64,000 bases of DNA, taken from NCBI GenBank assembly GCA_022843625.1, contig JALHNH010000005.1, forward strand, positions 1 to 64,000, read 5' to 3'. Positions 1 to 7,785 of this stretch are shown piece by piece. The notes beneath the pieces are model-generated. The model ran no database searches. It was given only the letters and a program-made list of their open reading frames with translations, and was not told where the DNA came from. Both the position numbers and the translations under genes were made by a program. The DNA comes from Bryobacter sp. GTDB taxonomy: Bacteria; Acidobacteriota; Terriglobia; Bryobacterales; Bryobacteraceae. The stretch's first letter is position 1. Every line of letters begins with the position of its first letter.

Positions 1-89
1 GTGGCGGCGAAGTCTGGAGAAGGCTTGCGATTGCAGCCCGTCCCCAGCAAAAGCATCCCGGTCAGGATGCAAAGCAGTGCGTTTCTCAT
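1..89 (-). CDS. Lipoprotein, N-terminal fragment (runs off left edge)
   Basis: Only the first 29 codons are inside the window. They start at an ATG (87-89, minus strand) and encode a classic lipoprotein signal: a positive start (MRN), a hydrophobic stretch (ALLCILTGMLLLG) and a lipobox ending TGC followed by NRK. The reading frame stays open to base 1. It is divergent from the lipoprotein gene at 126, with 36 bases between the start codons. The mature protein is outside the window, so no function can be given. Confidence 0.6.
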   Translation of the reverse strand, partial: MRNALLCILTGMLLLGTGCNRKPSPDFAA

Positions 90-99
90 GGGAAACCCT

Positions 100-113
100 T
101 ATTGTAGACAATA
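100..113. promoter_or_regulatory. Short dyad between two divergent lipoprotein genes
   Basis: A perfect inverted repeat, TATTGT-AG-ACAATA, lies in the 36-base space between the start codons at 89 and 126. Its position suits a shared operator or a -10 region for one of the two genes. A 6-bp dyad can arise by chance, so this is weak. Confidence 0.25.
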
Positions 114-125
114 GACGGGTCATAC

Positions 126-1115
126 ATGCGAATCATTCTCGGCGCGGTCGGTTTGGCCAGCGCAATCCTCCTAACAACAAGCTCCTGCAGTCAATCACCG
201 CCGCTGCCCAACCGGGCGGCTAAAGAGGCGCCAACGCGCTATGGGCCAGAATTTTGGGAAGACTGGGGGGATGGCTATGCAGAGGTTTCTACCTATCAGT
301 TGGTGATTCCGCGCTATGGGGAAGCACGCGAGGGTGAGTCGATCCTGATCTTTGTCAGTGAGACGATGTCGGAGCGGCAGCGGGTGAAGGCCGATCCTGG
401 TCGCAATCCCAAGGCAGACGAGTTTCCGGTGATGAAGCTGAACTGGCAGAAAAATTTTCAGACCGGGATTTACGACTACAGCGAAATGACATCGAGCTTT
501 CTTGGCTTGCGGCATATCGCGGGCCGCCCTGAGGGCATGCTGGCCAAGACTTCCTTCTCCCGACAGGAGTGGTGCGGCCACATGTTTGCCCAGGCCTTGT
601 ACGATGCATCGAAGGTGCGTATTTCAGGGACGAGCTACTTTGACGGCGATTCCGATCTGGCGCAGACCGTGCCGTTTCAGGCTGACGGCCTGAGTGAGGA
701 TGCTTTGCCGTTTTGGGTTCGTGGCATGGCTGGCCCGAATCTTCAACCTGGAGAATCGAAGAGTGTCCCGTTTCTCACCAGCCTTCGAAGTTCCCGCGAT
801 GCACACCAGCCGATGGCCTGGAGTCGGATCAACCTGACCAGGAGTTTGGCTACTCAAAAACTGGAATCCGGTGCGGGTGAATTTGAAGTGGAGACTTTTT
901 CTGCCCAATTGGCCAATGGGAAGGGATTCGTTTATTTTGTTGAGAAGGATGCGCCGCATCGCATTATCCGCTGGCAGTTCACCAGCGGAGAGGCTGCGGA
1001 GCTTGTAGCCAGTGACCGGTTGAAATATTGGGAACTCAACATGCCCGGCGGTGAAGAGGCTTTGCGGTCGCTCGGTCTTGATCCGCGGGCGCCGCGTTTT
1101 TCTCCAGAAGAGTAG
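126..1115 (+). CDS. Hypothetical lipoprotein
   Basis: A 329-residue protein with a type II signal peptide: MRIILGAVGLASAILLTTSSC, lipobox TSSC, Cys21. After the lipidated Cys comes a Ser/Pro-rich linker, then a globular domain that includes WEDWGDGYAEVSTYQL, a YGEAREGESILIFV segment and RQEWCGHMF. This pattern resembles a lipoprotein family I know mainly from Bacteroidetes and Acidobacteria, sometimes mislabelled as septum formation inhibitor; the similarity is from memory. The next gene (DUF2203) begins 2 bases after the stop, so the two are probably cotranscribed. No catalytic motif is evident. Confidence 0.75.
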   Translation: MRIILGAVGLASAILLTTSSCSQSPPLPNRAAKEAPTRYGPEFWEDWGDGYAEVSTYQLVIPRYGEAREGESILIFVSETMSERQRVKADPGRNPKADEFPVMKLNWQKNFQTGIYDYSEMTSSFLGLRHIAGRPEGMLAKTSFSRQEWCGHMFAQALYDASKVRISGTSYFDGDSDLAQTVPFQADGLSEDALPFWVRGMAGPNLQPGESKSVPFLTSLRSSRDAHQPMAWSRINLTRSLATQKLESGAGEFEVETFSAQLANGKGFVYFVEKDAPHRIIRWQFTSGEAAELVASDRLKYWELNMPGGEEALRSLGLDPRAPRFSPEE

Positions 1116-1117
1116 TC

Positions 1118-1540
1118 ATGTTCAGCTACCGGAAAGCAATGGCGCTGCTGCCTGAGATCATTGATTTGCTTCAGACGGCAATTGAAGCCAAGGCTTCCCG
1201 CAAGCGGTCTGTAGAGTCCCATGCTGCTTACAAGAAAAAACTGGTGATGGCGGGCGGGGCCTTTCCAAATCAAAACAGGCTGGCTGCTTATGCCGATCAG
1301 GCGAAGACCTCGCATGAGGAGTTGAAGAGAGCCGTGGACCGGATCCAGGATCAGGGAGTTGAAATTCGTGATCTCGATCGGGGGCAGATTGATTTTGCGG
1401 TGCGTTATCAGGACAAGCCGGTCTATCTGTGTTTTCAACTCGGCGAATCGGAGATCACGCACTGGCATTCGGCAGAGGAAGGCTGCAGTGGTCGCAAGGC
1501 TATCGATGCAGGCTTTCTGGACGCGCTTGATTTCAGTTGA
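1118..1540 (+). CDS. DUF2203 family protein
   Basis: A 140-residue soluble protein that fits DUF2203. It has an N-terminal FSYRKAMALLPEIIDLL segment, a central helical part, and the C-terminal family signature GVEIRDLDRGQIDFAV ... VYLCFQLGESEITHWH ... GRKAID. Members are small cytoplasmic proteins of unknown function. The gene starts 2 bases after the upstream lipoprotein stop. Its 3' end overlaps the oppositely oriented arsC by 8 bases, so the two transcription units converge. Confidence 0.8.
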   Translation: MFSYRKAMALLPEIIDLLQTAIEAKASRKRSVESHAAYKKKLVMAGGAFPNQNRLAAYADQAKTSHEELKRAVDRIQDQGVEIRDLDRGQIDFAVRYQDKPVYLCFQLGESEITHWHSAEEGCSGRKAIDAGFLDALDFS

Positions 1541-1937
1541 GCCAGTTCTCGAAGCGCGCGGAGATTTGATCGCGAATCCTTCTGAACTCGGCGATACGTT
1601 CTGCTTCGCTGCCTTCGGCCGAGGCAGGGTCTTCAAAGCTCCAGTGCAGCATTTCGGTGCCGTCAGGAAAGACCGGGCAAACGTCTCTTGCGTTGTCACA
1701 GACAGTGATGACAACGTCGAAGTGCTGGCCGGCAAATTCATCGACATGTTTGGAGCGGTGTGAGCGCAGGTCGATACCCAGTTCGTCCATCGCGGCAATG
1801 GCTTCCGGCCGCACAAGGCTTGGCTTGGAACCGGCGCTCTCTACCGTGTATCTGTCGCCAGCCTTGACACGAAGCAGGCCTTCGGCCATCTGACTTCTGG
1901 CGGAGTTGCCGGTGCAGAGAATCAAGACTCGTTTCAT
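1533..1937 (-). CDS. arsC: Arsenate reductase, thioredoxin-coupled (LMW-PTPase fold), copy 1
   Basis: A 134-residue cytoplasmic enzyme that reduces arsenate to arsenite with thioredoxin. It carries the phosphatase-like P-loop CTGNSARS with nucleophile Cys8, and the Cys80/Cys87 pair (TVCDNARDVCP) that forms the second and third steps of the disulfide cascade in the Staphylococcus/Bacillus ArsC type. The start overlaps the stop of the upstream arsC copy by ATGA, so this is the third gene of the arsR-arsC-arsC operon. Length and all three cysteines are those of a functional enzyme. Confidence 0.93.
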   Translation of the reverse strand: MKRVLILCTGNSARSQMAEGLLRVKAGDRYTVESAGSKPSLVRPEAIAAMDELGIDLRSHRSKHVDEFAGQHFDVVITVCDNARDVCPVFPDGTEMLHWSFEDPASAEGSEAERIAEFRRIRDQISARFENWLN

Positions 1938-2428
1938 GCCAGTTTCTTTGAGAGGTCGTTGCGATAGAGTGCCGTGAATTTCTCTCGGATCTGATCTCGC
2001 ACTTTACGGAAGATCGCCATCTTTTCGTCGTCGGTGCCTGTTGCCTTGGCGGGATCGATGAAGCCGATGTGGAGGCGCTTGCCTACCTTCCCGCTGAAGT
2101 TGGGGCAGTTCTTGTCGGCGTCGTCGCAGACGGTGATCACGTAGTCGAAGCTTTCTCCTACGAATTGCTTTGCGTTCTTGGGAGTGCCGCCGGAGATGTC
2201 GAGGCCTAGCTCTTTCATTGCGGCGATGGCGAAGGGGTTGACGCGTGGTGAGGGGTTCGTGCCGGCACTATAAACTTCAAGGTTCTTGTCGAAGCTCTTG
2301 AGGAAGCCTTCGGTCATCTGACTTCTGGCAGAGTTTCCCGTGCAAAGTACGAGAATTCTTAACTTCTTGTCCTTAGCCAAAACCGGCATGGCGATGAGCC
2401 CACCTATCAGCTGTCTGCGAGTATTCAT
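1934..2428 (-). CDS. arsC: Arsenate reductase, thioredoxin-coupled, copy 2, with Tat-like N-terminal leader
   Basis: A second ArsC of 164 residues with all catalytic cysteines: Cys29 in CTGNSARS, and Cys101 and Cys108 in TVCDDADKNCP. Unlike copy 1, it has about 22 extra N-terminal residues, MNTRRQLIGGLIAMPVLAKD, which read like a twin-arginine signal (TRRQLIGG, a short hydrophobic core, possible cleavage after VLA). The start is supported by an ATGA overlap with the arsR stop. An internal ATG (codon 14) would still leave part of the hydrophobic stretch. An exported thioredoxin-dependent ArsC would be unusual, so the leader may be vestigial or a membrane anchor. The copy diverges clearly from copy 1 and is not a recent duplicate. 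Confidence 0.9.
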   Translation of the reverse strand: MNTRRQLIGGLIAMPVLAKDKKLRILVLCTGNSARSQMTEGFLKSFDKNLEVYSAGTNPSPRVNPFAIAAMKELGLDISGGTPKNAKQFVGESFDYVITVCDDADKNCPNFSGKVGKRLHIGFIDPAKATGTDDEKMAIFRKVRDQIREKFTALYRNDLSKKLA

Positions 2429-2763
2429 TTACATAGCCTCACGAAAGATTCTGGTCTTACCGCTTTGTTCCGCGTACAGCATTCGGCATAAAGAAATCCC
2501 AGAAGCTCCTGCAACACTTCGGTGTTGGCACGGTACCAAAGAAAGGTACCCTGACGCTCGACAGTGAGCAACTCTTCGTTCTTCAGTTTCTCCAGATGAT
2601 GGGAGAGTGTGGAGCCTGTGATGTTCAATTCCGCCTGTATATCGCCCACGATCATGCCTTCGGGATGGGCACTTAATAGCAGGCGGACAATGCGCAGGCG
2701 TGCTTCGTTGCCCAGCGCTCCAAACATGTCTGCCATCCTTGGCGTTTCATCGGCGATTTTCAC
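2425..2763 (-). CDS. arsR: ArsR-family arsenite-responsive repressor
   Basis: A winged-helix repressor with the fold FGALGNEARLRIVRLL, recognition helix ITGSTLSHHLEKL and wing VERQGTFLWYR. A vicinal Cys pair (AECC, Cys95-Cys96 with this start) and a third Cys near the C-terminus (Cys111) resemble the C-terminal As(III) site of Acidithiobacillus ArsR, not the helix-3 CxC type. The frame is open up to an ATG at 2817, but that start would lie upstream of the gene's own likely promoter and inside the arsM promoter. I prefer GTG 2763; ATG 2736 and ATG 2727 (the latter with AAGGA 8 bases upstream) are alternatives. It is the first gene of the arsR-arsC-arsC operon and probably autoregulates. Confidence 0.88.
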   Translation of the reverse strand: MKIADETPRMADMFGALGNEARLRIVRLLLSAHPEGMIVGDIQAELNITGSTLSHHLEKLKNEELLTVERQGTFLWYRANTEVLQELLGFLYAECCTRNKAVRPESFVRLCK

Positions 2764-2785
2764 GGTTGCTTTTATAATACGATGA

Positions 2786-2801
2786 TTCGCGAAAAATCGA
2801 A
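2786..2801. promoter_or_regulatory. Candidate ArsR operator 1 (arsR side)
   Basis: TTCGC-N6-TCGAA has the same architecture as operator 2, with one mismatch in the dyad. It lies between a weak -35 (TTCGAT, minus strand) and a -10 (TATTAT, minus strand, 2774-2779) that would drive arsR. Occupancy here would give autorepression. The matching spacing of the two dyads is the main support. Confidence 0.55.
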
Positions 2802-2808
2802 ATAGGGC

Positions 2809-2840
2809 TTGACCCATTTTTTAATTCGAGTATTATCGAA
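2809..2840 (+). promoter_or_regulatory. arsM promoter with overlapping ArsR operator 2
   Basis: A sigma-70-like promoter: TTGACC at 2809-2814, a 16-base spacer, and TATTAT at 2831-2836. The perfect dyad TTCGA-N6-TCGAA at 2825-2840 covers the -10 box, as expected for an ArsR-repressed promoter. The expected transcription start (about 7 bases past the -10) falls on or next to the arsM ATG at 2843, so the message would be leaderless or nearly so; no Shine-Dalgarno sequence is possible within the 2 bases between the operator and the ATG. Confidence 0.65.
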
Positions 2841-2842
2841 AT

Positions 2843-4036
2843 ATGAGCACTGCACAAAACATCAGAGAGAACGTCAAAGAAAAGTACGGTCAGGCTGCGC
2901 TGCGAGTATCGTCAGGGCAGGGAGCTGCCTGCTGCAGCTTTACCGCCGATGATGGTTGTGCAGACCCGATCACCTCGAATTTGTATGACTCGCAGCAGGC
3001 CGGTTCGATTCCTGAAGATGCTGTTCTTGCATCTCTCGGTTGTGGCAATCCTACAGCGCTGGCTGAGCTCAAGCCGGGTGAGGTGGTGCTGGATCTCGGA
3101 TCGGGCGGCGGTATCGACGTATTGCTTTCGGCAAAGCGCGTCGGGCCCACCGGTAAGGCCTTTGGCCTCGACATGACGGACGAAATGCTTGCCCTGGCCC
3201 GGGAGAACCAGCGCAAGTCTGGCTTTGAGAACGTGGAGTTTTTGAAGGGCGAAATTGAACACATCCCGCTGCCGGACAATTCCGTCGATGTCATTATTTC
3301 AAACTGTGTGATCAATCTTTCCGCGGACAAGACCAAGGTGCTGCAGGAAGCGTTTCGCGTTCTCAAGCCTGGTGGCCGCTTTGCCGTCTCTGACGTTGTG
3401 GTGCGTGGGGAAATGCCGATTGAAGTAAGAAAGAATGTCGAACTCTGGATCGGTTGTGTTGCCGGGGCGATGGAGGAGCAGGAATACAAGACAAAACTGG
3501 CAGCGGCTGGTTTTGAGCAGATCGATCTTGAGCCCACGCGCATTTACCGGATTGAAGAGGCAAAGGCATTTCTGCACAACAGCGGTCTTGATATCGAATC
3601 GTTTGGCGCCGCTATCGACGGCAAGTTTGCGAGCATGTTTGTGCGCGCCCAGAAGCCCGGTGCAGGTGCCTCGCCAGAGAAGACGATCATGGATGTGTAT
3701 GACCCGGCGATGTGTTGTTCTACAGGGGTTTGCGGCCCGGCCCCAGATCCATTCCTGCCCCGATTCGCGGCGGATCTGGAGTGGCTGAGTTCTCAGGGGA
3801 TTGAAGTGAGGCGGCATAACCTGTCTCAGGAACCGGCAGCCTTTGCCGAAAATGAAAGCGTAAAGGCAGCCTTGACTTTAGAGGGTACCGACTGTCTGCC
3901 GATGATTCTGGTGAACGGGGCGGTGGTGAGCAAGGGCAAGTATCCCGTGCGGTACACGCTGGCTCGTTGGTCAGGCGTCAACACCGGGCTGCCGGCGCTG
4001 GAACTGCCGGTAATTAGCAACAAGGGATGTTGCTAA
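2843..4036 (+). CDS. arsM: Arsenite S-adenosylmethionine methyltransferase fused to an ArsD-like metallochaperone domain
   Basis: A 397-residue fusion. Residues 1-270 are Ars[14 protein letters not shown] at the start, SAM motif [12 protein letters not shown] (about 82-93), and cysteines 67, 155 and 205, which match the three As(III)-binding cysteines of ArsM. Residues about 281-397 are ArsD-like: [14 protein letters not shown] with Cys291/292/297 at the spacing of ArsD Cys12/13/18, then [17 protein letters not shown] and a [10 protein letters not shown] segment, ending in GCC. ArsM methylates As(III); ArsD delivers As(III) to ArsA, whose gene follows immediately with a 10-base overlap. A fused protein could both methylate arsenite and hand it to the pump ATPase; that coupling is inferred. 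Confidence 0.93.
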   Translation: MSTAQNIRENVKEKYGQAALRVSSGQGAACCSFTADDGCADPITSNLYDSQQAGSIPEDAVLASLGCGNPTALAELKPGEVVLDLGSGGGIDVLLSAKRVGPTGKAFGLDMTDEMLALARENQRKSGFENVEFLKGEIEHIPLPDNSVDVIISNCVINLSADKTKVLQEAFRVLKPGGRFAVSDVVVRGEMPIEVRKNVELWIGCVAGAMEEQEYKTKLAAAGFEQIDLEPTRIYRIEEAKAFLHNSGLDIESFGAAIDGKFASMFVRAQKPGAGASPEKTIMDVYDPAMCCSTGVCGPAPDPFLPRFAADLEWLSSQGIEVRRHNLSQEPAAFAENESVKAALTLEGTDCLPMILVNGAVVSKGKYPVRYTLARWSGVNTGLPALELPVISNKGCC

Positions 4037-5817
4037 TGGACGTCTCTGGTTTACCGGTTAACAATCCGACACGGGTGCTTTTGTTTACGGGCAAAGGCGG
4101 AGTTGGCAAGACGACGCTAGCCTGTGCAACGGCGGTTGCTCTTGCCGATCAGGGCAAACGAGTGCTGCTGGTGAGTACGGATCCCGCTTCCAATCTTGAC
4201 GAGGTTCTCGAAACCAATCTGGGCAATGCAGACCTAGCTGTGCCAGTGCAGGGCGTGATGAATCTTGAGGCAATGAATATCGACCCGGAAGCGGCTGCCC
4301 ATGCTTACCGGGAAAGGATCGTCGGCCCCTATCGCGGTGTTTTGCCACCTGCGGCGCTCACCAGTATGGAAGAGCAGTTGTCGGGAGCCTGCACGGTTGA
4401 AATTGCCGCTTTTGATGAATTCACGAAACTGCTGGCCGACCCAGCCGCCTCCGCACGTTTTGATCACGTGATCTTTGATACAGCACCTACCGGCCATACC
4501 TTGCGGCTGTTGAAGCTTCCTGCAGCGTGGACGCAATTCATCGCAACCAATTCGAGCGGCACCTCCTGCCTTGGACCGCTAGCAGGGTTGCAGGCGCAAC
4601 AGGCGCTCTACGCCGCCAGCGTCGAGAATCTGTTGAACCCTGATGTGACTACGGTGATTCTGGTGAGCCGCCCCGATACTGCAGCGCTGACCGAAGCCGA
4701 GCGGACGCGATCTGAGCTAAGCGAAGCCGGTATCGTCAACATCACCCTTGCCCTCAATGCCGTCTTCCGCGCTACGACGACTGACGATGCGATTGCCACG
4801 GCTCTGGAAAAGCGAGGCCTCAGCGCTTTGGCGCAGCTTCCGGCAGGGCTTCAGACGCTGCCTCGAGTGGAGGTGCCAACGTTCGCGTTTGCTCCGATTG
4901 GCGCTGCGAATCTCAGGCGAATTTCCAATCCTCAACAGGATGGGACAGCGGCAACGCCAGGCGCTTCCGTCGATCTGTCCACTCTTGCTTCGCTTGCATC
5001 CCTGATCGATTCGATTGAGACATCCGGCCGTGGCGTGATCCTCACGATGGGCAAAGGCGGAGTTGGCAAAACGACCATCGCTGCGGCCATTGCCGTAACC
5101 CTCGCGGATCGTGGCCACCGGGTGCATCTGAGTACAACCGATCCGGCAGCCCACATCGCGGCAGCCGTGCACGATGAAGTACCCGGCCTGACGCTGAGCC
5201 GAATCAATCCTAAAGAAGAAACACGAAAGTACTCGCAAGAGGTGATGCTGCAATCCGCTTCGACACTGGACGAAAAAGGTCTGGCCCTGCTCGAGGAAGA
5301 TCTACGTTCACCGTGTACCGAAGAGATCGCAGTCTTTCGCGCCTTTGCCGATGAGGTTGCGCGCGGAGAAGGTGGCTTTGTCATTCTCGATACTGCACCC
5401 ACCGGTCATACCTTGTTGCTACTGGATGCAGCCGAGGCTTACCATCGCGAAATTTCGCGTAAGTCCAGCGATGTATCCGACGCGGTGGTGCAGTTGCTTC
5501 CTCGTCTTCGCAACCCGGAATTTACTCGCATCTTGCTGGTGGCCTTGCCGGAGGCGACTCCGGTGCATGAGGCTGCGCGACTTCAGGAGGATCTGCGCAG
5601 AGCTGGTATCGAGCCTTACGGTTGGGTGATGAATCAGAGTCTGCTATTGGCCGATTCGAGCGATCCCGTTTTGAAAGCTCGTGCAGAACGCGAAAAGATT
5701 TACATTGAGGAAGTCCGCCAGCATCATACAAGCCGGATGGCTGTAGTTGCGTGGCGAGCCCAGGAACCCGTGGGGGCACTTGCTCTTCTGGAATTGGCGA
5801 AAGGCGCTAAAGAATAA
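4027..5817 (+). CDS. arsA: Arsenite-stimulated ATPase ArsA (two-domain)
   Basis: A 596-residue tandem ATPase, the normal length for ArsA. Both halves carry the GKGGVGKT P-loop (about 22-29 and 342-349) and the DTAPTGHTL signature (about 151 and 455). The three arsenite-site cysteines of the Escherichia coli protein are all present by context: Cys122 (SGACTVE), Cys181 (GTSCLGP) and Cys430 (RSPCTEE). The protein acts at the inner membrane to energise arsenite export. It normally pairs with ArsB, but an Acr3 gene follows here. The start at 4027 overlaps the arsM-arsD stop; ATG 4036 (TAATG) is an equally good alternative. Translation is probably coupled. Confidence 0.95.
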   Translation: MLLMDVSGLPVNNPTRVLLFTGKGGVGKTTLACATAVALADQGKRVLLVSTDPASNLDEVLETNLGNADLAVPVQGVMNLEAMNIDPEAAAHAYRERIVGPYRGVLPPAALTSMEEQLSGACTVEIAAFDEFTKLLADPAASARFDHVIFDTAPTGHTLRLLKLPAAWTQFIATNSSGTSCLGPLAGLQAQQALYAASVENLLNPDVTTVILVSRPDTAALTEAERTRSELSEAGIVNITLALNAVFRATTTDDAIATALEKRGLSALAQLPAGLQTLPRVEVPTFAFAPIGAANLRRISNPQQDGTAATPGASVDLSTLASLASLIDSIETSGRGVILTMGKGGVGKTTIAAAIAVTLADRGHRVHLSTTDPAAHIAAAVHDEVPGLTLSRINPKEETRKYSQEVMLQSASTLDEKGLALLEEDLRSPCTEEIAVFRAFADEVARGEGGFVILDTAPTGHTLLLLDAAEAYHREISRKSSDVSDAVVQLLPRLRNPEFTRILLVALPEATPVHEAARLQEDLRRAGIEPYGWVMNQSLLLADSSDPVLKARAEREKIYIEEVRQHHTSRMAVVAWRAQEPVGALALLELAKGAKE

Positions 5818-5818
5818 A

Positions 5819-6898
5819 GTGAACCTGTTTGAACGCTACCTGAGCTTGTGGGTTGGGCTATGCATGGCCGCTGGAATCGCAATTGGCAAACTCGCGCCCG
5901 GCCTGATCGATTCACTGCGCGCACTCGAATTCGGCTCGGGCAGTCAGATCAACATACCCATTGCGATTCTGATCTGGCTGATGATCATCCCGATGATGAT
6001 GAAAGTGGATTTCGGTTCCATACGCAAGGTGGGCGAACGTCCTGCCGGGCTTCTCATTACACTTTTCGTCAACTGGGTAGTGAAGCCGTTTTCCATGGCT
6101 CTTATCGCCTGGATCTTTTTCCGTCACGTTTTTTCGGCTTTCATATCCGCAGACGAAGCGTCGCAGTACATTGCCGGTTGCATCATTCTTGCTGCGGCTC
6201 CCTGTACGGCAATGGTGTTTGTATGGAGTTATCTGACCAAGGGGGATCCTGCCTACACGTTGGTGCAAGTCTCGGTGAACGATCTCATCATGCTGGTTCT
6301 TTTTGCGCCTATCGTGAGGTATCTGGTGAGCGGCGCATCTTCACTGGAAGTGCCGTTTCAAGTGTTGTTCTATTCGGTGGTGGTGTTCATTGTGGTGCCA
6401 CTGATTGCCGGTGCAGGATTACGAAGCTGGTTCGTGGCCCGGCGTGGTGCTGTCTGGTTTGAGAAAGAGCTGTTGCCGCGTTTCTCGCCCGTTAGCATGT
6501 TGGCGCTGCTCGCCACGCTGGTGATGATCTTCGGTTTTCAGGCCGACAATATCACCAGCAAATTTGGGCATGTGGTTCTGATCGCAGTACCGATCCTGAT
6601 TCAGGTGTATTTCAATTCGTCGCTGACCTACGGTCTGATGCATGCCTTCAAAGTGGAACATGCTATTGCAGCGCCCGGGGCTTTGATCGGGGCGAGCAAT
6701 TTCTTTGAACTGGCAGTTGCTACGGCTATCGCACTGTTCGGTCCAGAATCCGGTGCGGCGCTGGCAACAGTTGTAGGCGTGCTTATCGAGGTTCCAGTAA
6801 TGCTAAGCGTTTGTTCGTTTTGTAACCGAACGCGGCACTGGTTTCCGTCTCTTTATGGCGGACATGTTTCAGAATCTAAAACTGAAGCAGAACTGTAA
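5819..6898 (+). CDS. acr3: Acr3-family arsenite efflux permease
   Basis: A membrane protein of 359 residues with about ten hydrophobic segments, in the bile/arsenite/riboflavin transporter superfamily. The family landmarks are IILAAAPCTAMVFVWSYL with Cys129, numbered as in characterised Acr3, and GASNFFELAVATAI with Glu297, both in discontinuous transport helices. I chose GTG 5819, 1 base after the arsA stop, because the protein then starts VNLFERYLSLWVGL as the family does. The open frame continues upstream to an ATG at 5747 inside arsA, which would add an atypical tail. It exports As(III) made by the two ArsC enzymes. ArsA with Acr3 implies an ATP-driven or ATP-assisted Acr3 pump. Confidence 0.93.
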   Translation: MNLFERYLSLWVGLCMAAGIAIGKLAPGLIDSLRALEFGSGSQINIPIAILIWLMIIPMMMKVDFGSIRKVGERPAGLLITLFVNWVVKPFSMALIAWIFFRHVFSAFISADEASQYIAGCIILAAAPCTAMVFVWSYLTKGDPAYTLVQVSVNDLIMLVLFAPIVRYLVSGASSLEVPFQVLFYSVVVFIVVPLIAGAGLRSWFVARRGAVWFEKELLPRFSPVSMLALLATLVMIFGFQADNITSKFGHVVLIAVPILIQVYFNSSLTYGLMHAFKVEHAIAAPGALIGASNFFELAVATAIALFGPESGAALATVVGVLIEVPVMLSVCSFCNRTRHWFPSLYGGHVSESKTEAEL

Positions 6899-6911
6899 CC
6901 AAATTCCCGCA

Positions 6912-6951
6912 TTGTCATGCAATAGTCATGAATTATTCATGGCGGTGTCAC
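6912..6951 (+). promoter_or_regulatory. Candidate PHO box (PhoB-type binding site)
   Basis: Four 7-mers repeat with an exact 11-base period: TTGTCAT (6912), TAGTCAT (6923), TATTCAT (6934) and GTGTCAC (6945), separated by 4-base spacers. The PhoB consensus is two CTGTCAT-like 7-mers with a 4-base spacer, so this reads as a double PHO box. A possible -10, TAACCT, begins 10 bases after the last repeat (6962), the spacing expected of PhoB-activated promoters, and the next start codon is at 6998. The same stretch also contains the small palindrome CATGAAT-T-ATTCATG (6927-6941), which may be incidental. Confidence 0.6.
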
Positions 6952-6997
6952 GGGCAGTGGCTAACCTGAAAAGCGTTTGAACCCCTCAGGAGCCTTC

Positions 6998-7753
6998 ATG
7001 AACCTTGTCATCAGAACCGCCCTATTCGTGGCCTCGACTGCCATCACAGTGCTTGCTCAAGTTTCGCAAGTTGCTGTTATCAACTATTCCGGCTTTAATG
7101 CATCGGCGCCTATTGCACCTGGCTCGATTGCCAGCGCTTATGGAAGCTTCGGGACCGTAGCGACAACAGCTACCGCTACTCCTTCTCCGCTTCCCACCAC
7201 TTTGGCAAGCATCAGCATTCGAATCAACAACCGTACGGCCCCACTTTACTTCGTATCTTCTGGCCAGATCAACTTCGTGGTCCCAAACGCAACTGAAAGC
7301 GGCGCACAAACAGTTGAAGTTCTCAATGGCACAACGGTGATTGCCCGTGGCTCTGTGAACATTTGGGAAGTTTTTCCCGCTATGGCCTCCAGCGACACAA
7401 CGCCAACTTCACAGGGGATTGTTCAAAACCAAAATTTCAGCATTAACAATCAAGGCAGCCGCGCAAGACGTGGCGAAATCATCCAGATCTACGCAACGGG
7501 CTGCGGTCGTACCGGTCCCGCTACGACTGATGGTCTAGCCCCGACGGCGTTGTCCCCTGCCGTTGCCAGAACCGAAGCCTTCGTCGCTAATCTCCCGGCC
7601 GTCGTGCAGTTCTCCGGCGCGCATCCCCAGTTTCCTGGAATCTGCCAGGTAAATGTAGTGGTGCCTGACCAAGCTTTCGTCACCGGCCAAGTGCCTGTTT
7701 TCATCACCGTTGGTGGCATCGCATCCAACTCGGTCTCGGTCTGGATCCAGTAG
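6998..7753 (+). CDS. Exported TIGR03437-family protein
   Basis: A 251-residue exported protein with a type I signal peptide (MNLVIRTALFVASTAITVLAQ). The rest matches the Solibacter-type TIGR03437 domain: FSSGQINFVVP-like segment (SSGQINFVVPN), RRGEIIQIYATGCGRTGP, then a beta-rich end with FPGICQVNVVVPDQ and VSVWIQ. The fold is probably Ig-like; the function is unknown and the family is typical of Acidobacteria. ATG 6998 has CAGGAG 5 bases upstream; a TTG at 6977 is less likely. It is the first gene of an operon with the receptor at 7786 and the beta-helix protein at 10589, and would be under the PHO box. Confidence 0.85.
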   Translation: MNLVIRTALFVASTAITVLAQVSQVAVINYSGFNASAPIAPGSIASAYGSFGTVATTATATPSPLPTTLASISIRINNRTAPLYFVSSGQINFVVPNATESGAQTVEVLNGTTVIARGSVNIWEVFPAMASSDTTPTSQGIVQNQNFSINNQGSRARRGEIIQIYATGCGRTGPATTDGLAPTALSPAVARTEAFVANLPAVVQFSGAHPQFPGICQVNVVVPDQAFVTGQVPVFITVGGIASNSVSVWIQ

Positions 7754-7785
7754 CTTTTCAAAAACTCAACAACGCACGGAACCCA

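Noticed and set aside
932..1816. Long minus-strand frame of 294 codons
   Set aside because: It is antisense to the lipoprotein and DUF2203 genes and overlaps arsC in another frame. It has no family features; the real genes in this stretch are well supported.
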